Part shown: positions 1 through 10,956 of the stretch, in pieces
How positions within the stretch are numbered: the stretch's first letter is position 1
Layout: each line of letters starts with the position of its first letter
Assembly: GCA_036346255.1 (NCBI GenBank)
Contig: CM070623.1
Location: forward strand, 23,132,875 to 23,196,874
Direction: 5' to 3'
Length of the DNA: 64,000 nt
Source of the DNA: Ampelocalamus luodianensis
Lineage: Eukaryota; Streptophyta; Magnoliopsida; Poales; Poaceae
The notes under the pieces: model-generated
The model's input: only the letters and a program-made list of their open reading frames with translations
Database searches by the model: none
What the model was told of the DNA's origin: nothing
Translations under genes and position numbers: made by a program

Positions 1-16
1 TTGAGAATAGAAATAT

Positions 17-229
17 GCTTAAGCTCAAGTCTTGTTTCTAATCATCTATTTGATTTTAGATTTCGACTATCATCACAGAAAACATGCAAGTGTATCTTAA
101 TTCCGCTATAACTGAAAACAAATGGTACAAAGGCTACTAATTATAACTGACCATATAAAGCAATAAGCTTAAGCTCAAGTCTGTTTGTAATTATCTATAT
201 GATTTCAGATTTCGACTATCATCACAGAG
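17..229 (+). repeat. Direct repeat of about 62 bp (17-79 and 168-229)
   Basis: Both copies share TTAAGCTCAAGTC, an AT-rich middle and ATTTCGACTATCATCACAGA. The second copy leads straight into the 57-bp minisatellite, suggesting that the satellite grew from the end of one duplicate. Between the copies (80-167) I see nothing else. Confidence 0.65.
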
Positions 230-560
230 CATCAACAAGGCATCATCAGAACCCATCACAGAGCATCAACAGAGCCCATCACAGAGCATCAACAAGGCAT
301 CGTCAGAACCCATCACATAGCATCAACAGAGCATCAACAAGGCATCATCAGAACCCATCACAGAGCATCAACAGAGCCCATCACAGAGCATCAACAAGGC
401 ATCGTCAGAACCCATCACATAGCATCAACAGAGCACATCACAGAGCATCAACAAGGCATCATCAGAACCCATCACAAAGCATCAACAGAGCCCATCACAG
501 AGCAACAACAAGGCATGATCAGAACCCATCACAGAGCCCATCACAGAGCATCACAGAGCA
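218..560. repeat. 57-bp minisatellite (about six units)
   Basis: The unit combines CATCACAGAGCATCAACAAGG with a GCATCATCAGAACC segment and a shorter CATCACAGAGCATCAACAGA-type segment. Five nearly full units and one or two truncated ones are head-to-tail; one unit lacks 12 bp. A 19-residue repeat results in one frame, but there is no independent sign of coding use. Confidence 0.85.
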
Positions 561-604
561 AGGGAGGCGCGAGGGAGAGGAAGTGACGAGTAAGAGCAAA
601 ACTA

Positions 605-800
605 GTGTCAGGCGCCGAGGTCGGAGGCGACGGTGTCGGGGGCGAAGAGGTCGGGGGCGTCGAGGTCGGGGCGAAGAGGTCGGGGGCGCCGAGGTGGGGG
701 GTGTCGAGGTCGGGGGCGTCGAGGTCGGGGGCGCCAAGGACGGAGCGGCGGCGCCGAGGTCGGGGGCGGCGGCGTCGAGGTCGGGGGCGGCGACGAACGG
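605..800. repeat. GC-rich 15-bp minisatellite
   Basis: Degenerate tandem copies of a GAGGTCGGGGGCGYC unit. They are flanked by two similar segments (574-606 and 851-886) that both read GAGAGGAAGTGACGAGT followed by a GAGCAAAAC-type tail, so the satellite expanded inside or beside a duplication. Open frames over it are low-complexity products of the repeat. Confidence 0.8.
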
Positions 801-900
801 GCGAGCCCTAGAGGAGGCAAAAGAGCGCGCGATAAACTCAGGGGTGCAGGAGAGGAAGTGACGAGTGAGCAAAACCCTAGTGGTTCCCACCTTTTAAGAG

Positions 901-1300
901 GCTATCACAGACGGTTATTTAATATAACCGTCTGTGATAATTAATCATAGACGACTCTCAATAATAACCGTTTGTGATACGTTTCATATCACAGACGGCT
1001 GTATTAAGAAATTGTCTGTGATATATCACAGACGTTTCTTATCTACAACCGTCTGTGATAAACTCATATCACAGACGTTGCTTAAATACAACCGTCTGAG
1101 ATAAACTCATATCACAGACGGTTCTAAAATATAACCGTCTGAGATAAACTCACATCACATATTGCCAATATGTTTTGTCAGGATATCACAGACGGTTCTA
1201 AAATATAACCGTCTGAGATATGCTCATATCACAGATGGTTATTTATTAGAACCGTATGTGATTCATTATCATAGACGGTTATATAATAGAACCATCTGTA
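901..1300. repeat. Second (3'-side) subterminal-type repeat array
   Basis: About 18 copies of ATCACAGACGG-like motifs occur in alternating orientation. The outermost pair (903-939) is a near-perfect foldback with a short AT loop. The motif is shared with the array next to the right TIR, so this array marks the 3' region of the same element. Unusually, it is followed outward by more than 800 bp of minisatellite rather than by a TIR. Confidence 0.8.
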
Positions 1301-1338
1301 ATATCCTGATAAAACCTATCAACAATCTATGGTATCCT

Positions 1339-1522
1339 GACAAAACCTGTTGACAAGTATATATGATGACACATTGACATCAATATCAAAATATATGAGA
1401 GATGACAAAACCTGGTGACAAGTATATATGATGACAAGCTCGTAACACATTTTACTTCAAAAACCAATTGTCGATTACAATGAACGTCCGCATTGACATC
1501 AATATCAAAATATATGAGAGAT
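1339..1522 (+). repeat. Two interleaved direct duplications between transposase and repeat array
   Basis: A 33-bp segment (1339-1371) recurs at 1404-1436 with one mismatch, and a 32-bp segment (1372-1403) recurs at 1491-1522. The intervening DNA is AT-rich with no coding signal. It is read as the 3' untranslated region of the transposase transcript. Confidence 0.75.
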
Positions 1523-1578
1523 TACAAGTCCATAACACATGATGTTATGGAATAAATTAATTACAATGGATTAAATTC

Positions 1579-2767
1579 TTAATTAAAATATAGCCCTTCA
1601 TGATGATCGACGCGCATATAGCTAGCTTCCTCACTGGGTTCTTCCTCGAGCCTGATGCCATCTCCGAAAGGAGGCAACTCGTCAAATTGATTGTATTCTT
1701 CCTCGTCCACTACATTCTCAACTCCGACAATCCTTCTTTTTCCATTAAGAACTACGTGGCGTTTCTTATTTGCCGGGTCGGTTACATAGAATACTTGAAC
1801 AACTTGATTAGCCAAGATTTAATGGTTCGTCTTTGTATCTGACACGTTCAAGGTCCACGGTAGTGACGCCGTACTTGTCAACCTTCACCTGTGGGAGATG
1901 GACCCAACGACACCGAAATAGGGGGATCTTGAAAAGCATGTAGTCGAGCTCCCATATCTCCTCTATTTGCCCATAGTACGAGCTCCTCAGCCCATCGGTA
2001 CTGAATGCATCTATGCGGACACCGCTGTTCTGGACTGTGCTCTTCCTATCCTGAGCTGTCGTATAAAATGTGTACCCATTTATGTCGTATCTTTGCCATG
2101 TGACAATTGTAAATTGTGGCCCTTGTGCCAACCATAGCAATGTATCATCACTTGATGACCTCCCAGTGATTCGCACCTTTAACCATCCGTTGAACCGACG
2201 GTTGTGCTCTCTTATGATCCAAACCTCCGACCGGTTTGGATTCTGTTGGCGTACCATGTCTTTGTGCTTGTCGATGTACGGGGACACTTCGGTCATGTGT
2301 TGTAAGACCGTGAAATGGGCTTGAGCGTATGTATCCAGATCGGGAGTGATTGATTTCCTTCCGATGGTTCCGATACCATCTAGTCTCCCCTCATGACGAG
2401 GTAGAGGCACACCTATCGGATCCACCTGAGCCATGTAGTCGACGCAGAACTCAATGACCTCTTCCGTTGCATAACCTTCGATGATGCTGCCCTCCGGTCG
2501 AGATCGATTCCGTACGTAGGACTTGAGAATTCCCATGTATCTCTCGAACGGGTACATATGACGTAGGAACACAGGGCCGCATATCTTTATGTCTTTCACA
2601 AGGTGAACAATGAGATGGACCATGATATCAAAAAATGACGGAGGGAAATACATCTCAAGATGACATAGAGTCATCACCACCTCGGCCTGCAGAGCATCTA
2701 GTCCTTGGGGATCGATGACCTTCTGAGCAATTGAGTTGAAGAAATAACACAGCCTCAAGATTGCCAC
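1579..2767 (-). pseudogene. CACTA transposase C-terminal part (DUF4218 and DUF4216 domains)
   Basis: The fragment at 2767-1808 (319 residues) contains the DUF4218 signature in its first 120 residues (MYFPPSFFDIMVHLIVHLV, then the MYPFERYMGILK motif and an EGYATEEVIEFC segment). It then contains a DUF4216-type region (residues about 200-310: NSGVRIDAFSTDG, YYGQIEEIWELDY, FKIPLFRCRWV). A further 78 residues in another frame (1815-1579) carry the acidic tail. Both domains always accompany Transposase_21 in plant CACTA proteins, which supports one ancestral gene with the segments upstream. This part is open for 960 bp and is the best preserved section. Confidence 0.85.
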
Positions 2768-4490
2768 TCAGACCTTGTTCCACAAGATACTCCTAATTAC
2801 AACAGGAAGCATTTGTGTCATCAGCACATGACAATCATGCGACTTCATACCAATTAATTTCAAATCTTGCATAGAAACAAGTTTCTTAATGTTAGCAGAG
2901 TAACCAGACGGGACTTTCACACCATGCAAGCTCTGACACAGTTCATTTCTCTCAGCCTTGGACAGAGTGTAGCAAGCTGGGGGAAGGTACATTCGTCCTG
3001 TATCAGTCTCTTGTGGTGCTAACTCGGTCCTTATGTTCATATCGACCAAGTCTCGCCGTGCGTTAACACCATCCTTTGTTTTGCCACTAATGTTCAGTAA
3101 GAGACCAATCAAGATATCACATACATTCTTCTCCACGTGCATGATATCGATGCAGTGGCGAACTTCTAAGCGCTCCCAATAAGGCAAGTCCCAAAAAATT
3201 GACCGTTTCTTCCAGATGTTCTTCTAATGGGTTCTTAATTGACGTCCCTTCCCAAGCACAACATCGATATCCTTAACCATATCATAGACATCTTTCCCTC
3301 TAAAAGCCCTTGGAGCTGAACCATCCTCCTTATTTCCGTCGAATTGTTTCTTCATCTTTCGGTATGGGTGACTCCTGGGAAGGAACCTACGGTGACGCGT
3401 ATACACGGTTTTGCGCGAGTTGTTTAACCATACACTCTCCATGGCATCTAAGCAGTGCGGACAAGCTTTGGCTCCTTTTGTACTAAAGCCCGACAAGTTA
3501 CCAAGGGCAGAAAAATCATTAATGGTACAGAACAACATGGCGTGTAAAGTGAAGTTCTCTCGTTTGTACGCATCCCATACCTGTACCCCTTCATTCCACA
3601 GTGTCACAAGATCTTCTAGCAATGGTGCTAGTACACATCAATATCATTCCCAGGTTGTTTCGGCCCTTGGGTAAGTAGTGACATCAAAATGTACTTCCGC
3701 TTCATACACAGCCACAGAGGAAGGTTGTACATGCATAGATTCACAGGCCAGGTGCTATGTCGGCTGTTCATGTTACCGAAAGGATTCATTCCATCTGTAC
3801 TCAACCCTAACCTTATGTTCCTCGGTTATGCACCGAACTCTTCGAAGCTCCGATCGAAGTTTCTCCACTGAGCAGAATCAGCAGGGTGTCTTAGCTTTCC
3901 ATCTTTCTTACGGTCCTCCGAGTGCCAACGCACCAATCTTGCCTCCTTTGGGTTCGCAAATAAACGCTTCAACCATGGGATCACAGGCAGATACCAAAAC
4001 ATCTTAGCAGGAGGTCCTTGCTTCAACCTAGCAGTATTCTGGCGTTTGTATTGGGATGCTTTGCACACGGGACATACATGCATGTCTGCATACTCTTTAC
4101 GGTAGAGGATACAATCGTTTGGACATGCATGTATTCTTTCTTCTTCCATTCCCAATGGACAAAGAACCTCTTTGCTTGGTAGGTGGTGTTGGGCAACACG
4201 TTTCCCTCCAGAAGAATGTCCGCTAGGAGACCTAACAACGCCGTGAAACTCTTATCGGACCAACCATTGCTTGCCTTTAATTTAAGCAGTTCAATCACGG
4301 TTGACAACCTTGTGTATTCCGGCTTGCAGCTAGGGAACAAAGGTCTCACCGAGTCCTCCATTAAGCGCTCGAATTTACAAAACTCTCTCTCACTGTAGTT
4401 CTCTTCTGCATCGCGTAGCATCTGATCCAGATTGTCATCGTGTGACCTATCCTCATCAAAAGCACAGTCTACATCCGGCATATCGTTCAC
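2768..4490 (-). pseudogene. CACTA transposase core (Transposase_21, TNPD/Tnp2-like), frameshifted
   Basis: Four overlapping or adjacent fragments on the minus strand (4490-4023, 4155-3826, 3622-3224, 3187-2768) together match the catalytic core of TNPD-type transposases. Recognisable pieces are an ACPNDCILYRKEY segment with CPVC (near 4120-4050), LWNEGVQVWDAYK followed by FTLHAMLFCTINDFSALGNLSG and CPHC (about 3600-3460), and HCIDIMHVEKNVCD (about 3160-3120). The protein would cut and join element ends in the nucleus. At least two frame changes (around 4100 and 3630) break it; at 3630 a single missing base shifts the frame just after a GNDIDVY motif. It is a relic as read. Introns cannot be excluded for some gaps. 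Confidence 0.85.
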
Positions 4491-4508
4491 TTCTTCACCG
4501 TGACTGGT

Positions 4509-4721
4509 TTAACATGTATACCCTTTTTTGAAACCCCTTCGAATCAAGTGTGCTTCTATCTGCGTCGGCTTGGTAAACATCTTCAGATTACCGCAAGCAA
4601 TGTACATAAATGTTATCCCCTTCTTCAACATATCCTGCTCAGCGGCTCTTCTAAAAGCAACCACGCCATTAATGTACTCTTGACTAACACGGTTCATACC
4701 ATACATCCAGTTTCGGTCCAT
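4509..4721 (-). pseudogene. CACTA transposase, N-terminal transposase-associated domain
   Basis: This 70-residue segment starts MDRNWMYGMNRVSQEYINGV, the characteristic opening of the plant transposase-associated domain (Pfam Transpos_assoc) found at the N terminus of En/Spm TNPD/Tnp2 proteins. A cysteine motif (YIACGN) and a HLIRRGFKKGY segment follow as in the family, where the domain is thought to help DNA contact. The reading frame then stops, and the next homologous segment begins at 4490 in another frame. The start Met at 4721 is chosen because family members also begin with MDR.WMY. Confidence 0.8.
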
Positions 4722-5183
4722 CTACGCTACACATGTAACAAAATATATAATGTCAAATTAGATTAATAAAATCTCTCTCAACATCTCTCTCTCTCTCTCC
4801 ATTTCCTTCCCCCTCACAGAACTTTAATGCCTATGCCAACCACCCAATGAAAAATATTATTTTATTCCCTTGCATCCGGATGCAAAAGTTTGCATCGATT
4901 CCTAGAGTTTTGCTTCGGAATAGGTAGTTTCCACGTGTGCAATCGGTTCCTAGCATCAAATCTAGCCAATTTGAACCGACTAATTAAGCACGTAAATTGC
5001 AGATGCTCTAAAGGGTTATAAATTGTTACCTTCGGAGCTCACGACGAAAATACCAAATCTCTTGAGATTTCTCTCCTTCTCCCTCCCTTTCTCCTCTCCT
5101 TCTCCTCCCCTCTCTCTCTGCCGTGTGCATGGGTTTTTATCTGGGTGGCGCCTCAAATGGGAATGGGCAGGGGGTACTGCAGG
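4722..5183 (-). other. Transposase 5' leader, pyrimidine/purine-rich, non-coding
   Basis: No coding signal is seen. The stretch holds CT-rich tracts (4770-4812 and 5070-5120 on the plus strand, so GA-rich in the transcript). It lies between the TATA box and the transposase start, so it is read as 5' UTR, possibly with an intron. Confidence 0.5.
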
Positions 5184-5191
5184 TATTTATA
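5184..5191 (-). promoter_or_regulatory. TATA box of the CACTA transposase transcript
   Basis: The minus strand reads TATAAATA, just inside the subterminal array and about 460 bp upstream of the first recognisable transposase residues. This is the position expected for the single En/Spm promoter. Confidence 0.55.
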
Positions 5192-5195
5192 GGGT

Positions 5196-5560
5196 GAGGA
5201 TATCACAGATGGTTCACAATAAGAATCGCTCATGATAAACAAATATCACTGAGCATTTCTATTGAAACACCGTGCGTGATAATCGTCTCGTATCACGACG
5301 GTTTTTAATAGAACCGACGTGATATTTCACATACGGTTCTATTAAAAAACCGTCTGTGATACGGATGATTATCACAGACGGTGTAGTAATAGAACCGTCT
5401 GTGATATTTCACAAACGGTTCATAAAAAGAACCGTCTGTGATATATACATATCACAGACAGTTACTAAGAAGAACCGTCTGTGATATGCCCGTAGGACAA
5501 ATGTCGCGTCCCAACAGACCCAACACAGACGGTTTCAAATGAACCCGTCTGTGATGGGAT
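5196..5560. repeat. 5' subterminal repeat array of the CACTA element
   Basis: About 16 copies of an 11-bp motif (ATCACAGACGG / CCGTCTGTGAT, with variants) alternate in orientation, so neighbours form foldbacks. In En/Spm elements such subterminal motifs bind the TNPA regulator. That binding role here is inferred from the family. Confidence 0.85.
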
Positions 5561-5571
5561 ATCAACTATAA

Positions 5572-5588
5572 CCTGTTTTGTAGTAGTG
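5572..5588 (-). repeat. CACTA 5' terminal inverted repeat
   Basis: Read on the minus strand this is CACTACTACAAAACAGG. It starts with the CACTA pentamer that defines the superfamily and lies directly outside the subterminal repeat array. Confidence 0.9.
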
Positions 5589-8500
5589 TTTTCTCCTACC
5601 ATTCCTTCCCAGCCAAACACAACCCCAAGCCACAGCCCATTTCTTTATTCCCAACAACTCCATCCAACATTCAAGCTCCCACTGCCATTCTTCCACCCAC
5701 TTTTTTTCCTTTGCTGCCATTTTTGTGCCAGCCGAAGCATCCTCTCCACTGTCACTTCAATTTCTTTCCATGCCATCTTCTCTTCTTTTATTTATTTCTC
5801 ACTGCCCCTTTTCTTAGTACACAGCCGAACCATGCCTTGCAATACCAATTCTCTGTTCCATCTACGTCTACACTGTCATTCTCCACCCAACCGAACTCCC
5901 CACTGCCACCATTTCTTTATTTCCCAACTAGGTCACCAGCCGAACCAACCATCCTCACTTCCTTCCACTTCTTTCCTCCCAAACACCACCAAGAACCAGG
6001 AAACAGCCCATGCATGCTATGCCATTGTGTTCATCTCCTCATGAGCATCCCATTCATCGAACTATTTTTTGCATGCATGAACTTTTGAGCAAGTTGGAAG
6101 GAGAGAAAGGAGGTGGCACGGTTGAGCTGCTTAGCAAGAAGGAGGGGGAGGAGCATGGCTCGGCCAGTGCATATGGCAGCATGCAGCAGCCGAGGAGCAC
6201 CGCGAGCCCTTGGAGTCGGAGGTGGTGCTAGGCAGCGGTGGCCCGAACGGTGGAGTAGCGGAGGTGTGGTAAGGTGGCCAGCCAGCGCCCAGTGCAGCAT
6301 TGCGAAGATGACGGCTTCCAGGCGCCATGGACGCGAGGCCGAGGCGCTGTCCGGCGGCTCGTGCGGCACGGTGCATAGTGGCGTCGACCCGGTGGTGGCC
6401 GAGCCCGGGGCGGCCGAGGCGAGGAGGCATGGCACAGCGCATGCGGTGCCGAGGACGCGGTGCATGCGAGCGGCGCACGTGGACGCGAATGAGGGGCCGA
6501 GCGGATGCGGGATCGGTGACGACTACGGCGGAGCGGGATGCGGTCGAGATCGGCGATGACTACGGCAGACGCGGAGCCGAGAAGATATCGTCGGTGGTAG
6601 TCACACGCTGGTCCTTTTTGCATACTCATCATATTAAGCATGGAATTTTATCTTTTCATGCATGTTTAATGTATTTAACAAATGGGTAATTGATTTAGCA
6701 AGAAGGTTTAGATTACAGCACCACAATTCACAAGATTTTATGTTGTATGTTATATGAACAGAGGAAATAATTTGAAGATGATTAGGATAACAGTAGGATA
6801 ATAAACCTATTGAATGTCATTTGAGTCGCCCAACTGAGTTAGCAATTTGGAAGATGAGATTTTTAGGAAATTTTGGCTAATAGCTTTAGTTCAGAAAGAT
6901 GTCTTTTGTAGGTTGTATGATTAGAGAATAGTTGGAGTTGGAGTTATCATGGGGCAATTGCCACCACAAATACAAGAATAAATTTTGTAGGTTTAGCTAA
7001 TAGTAATTCAGCTCCAATAGCATTTCAACTTGAAATCAAGGTTTGAAATGTGGCTATTTAAAGTAAGCAGTAGACTCCCACCTAAGGATATATTGAAGTA
7101 AGAATAATCAGAGTTAATCTAGTAGTTATATTTTGCACTCTCCTTAAACTTAATGACGGGTCAGATCAAAAGTATTTGATTTAAGTAAATGAGAAGGTTA
7201 ATCAAAATGAGTATAGTGGTTAGAGTTTTTGATGAGCTGGTTAGCCCTTAGGGTTTTATCTAGCAGGGAGCTAAAGTTTTGTTAAGTAGTGCAAAGATCA
7301 ATTAAGTAAACCTCATAGCATCTAGCCATTAGTATTTAATCTAAAAGAGTAAAATTGTTTAGAAGGCAAGAGTTAGGTTATTTGAATGGCAAATGTCAGT
7401 AACCCATTGGCATAGATGTGTTACTAGCAATAGTGGCACTAGGTCTGTGAGTTGGTTTATCAATAGATTGATTTAAACTTCTAAAAATCATAACAAATTC
7501 AAATCAACTACAAATTGAGAGAGACCAATTTTGTTGGTTTTCATATTTAATGTAAGTTAACTTGGAATAGTTTTGACACATGTTAATGCCCCTGAAAATT
7601 TAGAAATTAGAATTAATTTCTGGAATAAAGTATTTTTACACTAGAACTTGAATTAACTTCAAAAATTCATAAGAAATTCATATGAACTCCAAATGGGATG
7701 AATCCAATTGGGTTGTTCCTAAAATGTTATTCTCTTTCCATTTTTGTAGTTTTCATCTCCATAACCATTTTAGAATTTTTTTTCCAAAACAGTAAAATTC
7801 GGACAGAGAGAGCAGTGAGTTGAAATTTCAGCTTTTTCTTATTTTCCGATTTTCAAAAGACTATAACTCTCACATACGAACCCCAAATCAAATAATTTTT
7901 GTTTCTAAATTCATATTAAATCATAATTTACCCTATGTATTAATTTCATAATTTTTGGAGTCTTTGGAATTTTGGTGTTTATTCGGTGTTTTTACTTTGT
8001 CGGTTCTTATCAATAGATGACGATGATTCGGGAGTACAATTGAGATAAACAAAGGCAAGCACCCATTCCTTTGATGCACGTTGATCCTATTACATTAAAA
8101 AACTATTATCTTGTTTTGCAACTGTATATATACATGCTTTATTTGTCAAAGTTACTTTTTCGATTAAAGGTAGCTAATCCTATTGCATGAATTCCCTAAA
8201 ATTATTCATCTCCTACCACTAGCCTAAGTTAATAATTCCGCTGGTGAATTAGAGCCCGGTATATGTTATATGGTCTATTTATGTTTATTCGGTGTCATGC
8301 TTAGCCATGCTTAGCTTTCGGTAGATTGAGCGGTTGTCGACTTTGTCGATGACCTTGATCACCTAAATCATATTATTATGCTATGTCTAGCACCCTATGC
8401 TATTATACATTGAAAACTAAAGTGCAAATAAAATGATTTAGACTTGGGCAAGTGGTTAGTTGGTGTGTTGTTGGGTGTGTGGATGGTCTTGCCTAGGTCA

Positions 8501-9765
8501 ACAAGGACCGAATATCTCGTTTCACCAAAACCAAGCATATTTACGTGCTAACCACATGAGAGGGATATAGGACCTCTCTTGACTTAGTACTTTAGCGTGT
8601 GCTGGCTCCGAGTCGTAGGTGGTGGTTGTGTGTTGTGTTAAAAAGAACATGTTCTGTTGTTGTTGGGTGTGCGGAGGTGGGTTCCTGTCTAGGTTCTCCA
8701 CACCGAGGAGCATCTGTAGTTGTCCGAGGCTTTAACCCAAGGGGTAGTTGACCGAGGATTTACGGTAACTCCGACACAACATATGTGTTTCTATCGATAC
8801 AGGCGACTTGTAGTTAATACATTATATTGGAAACGTCTCATAGGACTTAGTCTTGCCGGCATACCTAAGGAAGTGTGCTTTATCACGTGGCGAAAGGGCG
8901 GTCTGGCGTGTGGATACATTAGTACACCCCTGCAGGGTTATAAACTATTCGAATAGACTCGTCGACCTAGGTTATGGACACGCTTGGGATTGGACTTGCG
9001 GGAGTTAGACTCAACATTTTGGAATTTAAACTTAAAACTTGATCGGGTGGTATTGAGAGTGGTTCTCATGCTATGTTTGTGAGCTGTAGGGGCAGCCATC
9101 TATTGATGTTTAGTTGTTGTCTAATGTTAATTACTCGCTGTTATTTGAAGTATTAAAAATGTTTGCTCACTTGCCATTTGAATCTACTACATTGTATTCA
9201 AATTAAAATATTGCTTTGTGCTGGAAATGAACCCTATAGCATTCTCCTTTGAGTAGAGCTTGCATGTAGCTATGTATAGGCTTGGTAAAGTTTTGCGGAG
9301 TACATTTGTGTACTCACTGTTTGCTTTTATTACTGATCTGGACAACACGTGTGAGATCGAATCAGGTAAGGAAAGATTGCGTAAGAACGTCGATTTACTA
9401 TAGTTTAACCTTAGTTAGTTGCCCTCCGAGTTATGGCAAGCCATTGGGAATTCATTTATGGTTAATTCATGTTTTTAATTTAGTTTATTCCTGTTTTTTT
9501 GCTGCGTACTTGGTATTTTATCTTGTTATTTAGCCGGTTGGTCCTTTTGTACGAAATTGAACCTTGTATGTTCATATGTTGTAAACTATGAAGTTTTTGT
9601 TGTTGTAATGACTTGTGTATGGATTGATATTGATGTTTGTGAGGGTGTATGTGTACCGCTCCTAGGAGGTGCATAATGCACTGATAGCGGGGAAATTTAA
9701 TTTGTGATGCTAGGACCAATTAGAGGGTTAAGCATTACAAGCTAAATCGCCCGACGGCTCTCACA
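5589..9765 (+). mobile_element. Long gypsy LTR (solo-type), 5' part displaced by the CACTA insertion
   Basis: The right part aligns with the reverse complement of the 18269-23484 LTR. The segment 8480-8640, for example, shares CAACAAGGACCGAA, GTGCTAACCACAT and GACCTCTCTTGACTTAGTAC with 19430-19290. The end at 9765 (GGCTCTCACA) matches the end of that LTR (GGGTCCTCACA). The length to 9765 fits the part of a 5.2-kb LTR downstream of its TATA region, so the CACTA hit near the LTR promoter. Inside, 5592-6100 is C/T-rich and 6100-6600 is about two-thirds GC. 6600-8100 is AT-rich with no gene, and 9290-9420 resembles LTR polyadenylation regions. No primer site follows at 9766, so this looks like a solo LTR. 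Confidence 0.7.
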
Positions 9766-10956
9766 TAATGGTATTGTTTTGGGTCGCGAATAGGAACGGA
9801 TGAGTTTGTTTAGTTTTATTTCTATGCTATGTGCAATTGAATGGTTTTCTTAGTATGCTTTACAAATGCTAGGTGGTGGTGAGAACCCAGGGATAGAGTC
9901 CTCTTTTCGTCGTCGTTCGTCTCGCGGTTGAGGCAAGTGCAAGCAGCGTAGAGTAATTGTGGTGTTATATTCATGATAATTGCCATGGTTTAATTGAATG
10001 AAAGTTTATCTATGATTTTGCTACTGAATGTTATTCTCTCATGCTGGATTGAGAATATTAAGTTCTTTTGCATCATGGCATTCATTCTTGAATTTTGGAC
10101 TACGTGGTAGCCAAGAATTGATTCTTTTGAGGTCCCCGTCATACATCGGACGGGCATGAGATCCCCACACTCTTGGAGTGTGGGCTTGATATCCTTGTGC
10201 CTGAGGACATAGGCTTGAGTATGCATCGATGGATGTACTATTCCGCATTATCAGTAATTGCAAAGAAGGGAGAAAGTTGCATTCTTGTCATTTGCATTGC
10301 ATGAAAGTATAAGAGGTTCAAATATGGATTCCTTGCCATTGCTTATATGAGGATATTGTTATCTTCATTATCTGTTCAAGATGCTTTATCTTTTACACTA
10401 TTGTACTTTGCTGAGTCATAGACTCACGCTTGTTGTTAATGTTTCTTTTACGTACTTCTCGAGGCAGCGACATGCATGGGAAGGAGTAGTTTTGGTGCAC
10501 TTCACTCATGATCACCCAGGGCAAATAAAATAGCTCATTTACTTAAACTTAAATGATCCTGCTATTACTTTTATTTTCAGACTGTGTTCAACCTTTTTGA
10601 TGATTGAGTTTTGTAATTGGTTTAGTCGAGTTTGTCTTTTGGATATTTATGTTGTGCTTTATCATTTCTTTTCAGAACTTGATTTATTTACTCTTATATG
10701 CTAGAACATTACAAGTGACTTGTTTAGTCTTTCATTCAAAAGGAACCTTGAAGAATACTGATATATCCTTATGGTTCTTCTAATTGATGATTAGAACAAG
10801 GTTTATGTCTAGAATCTTGTTTTCATTATAGTTTTGATTAATGCTAGCTTGTTAGATGTTGAATCACTTGTTGTTAATTGTTAGTGGATAGAAATAATTG
10901 AATTGTTGAGTTAGTTTAACAGCATCCTAGGTTCATAGTTGAGCTAGGGTGTTACA
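9766..10956 (+). mobile_element. 3' part of a second gypsy LTR
   Basis: It ends in GGGTGTTACA immediately before a tRNA-Met primer site, so 10956 is a 5' LTR end. Inside, TTTGCTGAGTCATAGACTCAC (10408-10428) resembles the R/U5 region of Tekay-type LTRs. Its own 5' part is missing at 9765, where the solo LTR ends, implying that the solo LTR inserted into it. No coding sequence. Confidence 0.65.

Larger units (their letters stand above)
1..5588 (-). mobile_element. CACTA (En/Spm) DNA transposon, 5' end and transposase, incomplete at left
   Basis: A class II cut-and-paste element read on the minus strand. The right edge is a CACTA terminal inverted repeat (5572-5588). Inward follow an array of ATCACAGACGG motifs in both orientations, a TATA box, and a TNPD-type transposase (4721 to 1579). 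A second array of the same motif lies at 901-1300. The matching left TIR is not visible, so the element either runs past position 1 or has been disrupted. The base triplet outside the right TIR is TTT (5589-5591), the expected size of a CACTA target duplication, but its partner is outside the window. The element is inserted in LTR sequence that resumes at 5589. Confidence 0.88.

Noticed and set aside
218..560. CRISPR-like regular repeats
   Set aside because: The repeats are head-to-tail with no unique spacers, and the context is a plant nuclear transposon.
199..861. 220-codon frame with 19-residue repeats
   Set aside because: It is a translation of the 57-bp and 15-bp satellites. It has no start context, domain or conserved partner, and frames on both strands are equally long because the repeats lack stops.
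903..939. Possible microRNA precursor
   Set aside because: The foldback is one of many pairs in a CACTA subterminal array and lacks a precursor-length asymmetrical stem.
5586..6689. Several overlapping frames suggesting a host gene or a gene fragment captured by the transposon
   Set aside because: Frames on both strands are open because of the C-rich then GC-rich composition. The stretch lies exactly where the leader of the interrupted LTR is expected, and no domain is recognisable.
7000..8100. AT-rich region as a possible matrix attachment region or intron-rich gene
   Set aside because: No splice-consistent coding segments. The position corresponds to the AT-rich middle of the related LTR at 18269-23484.
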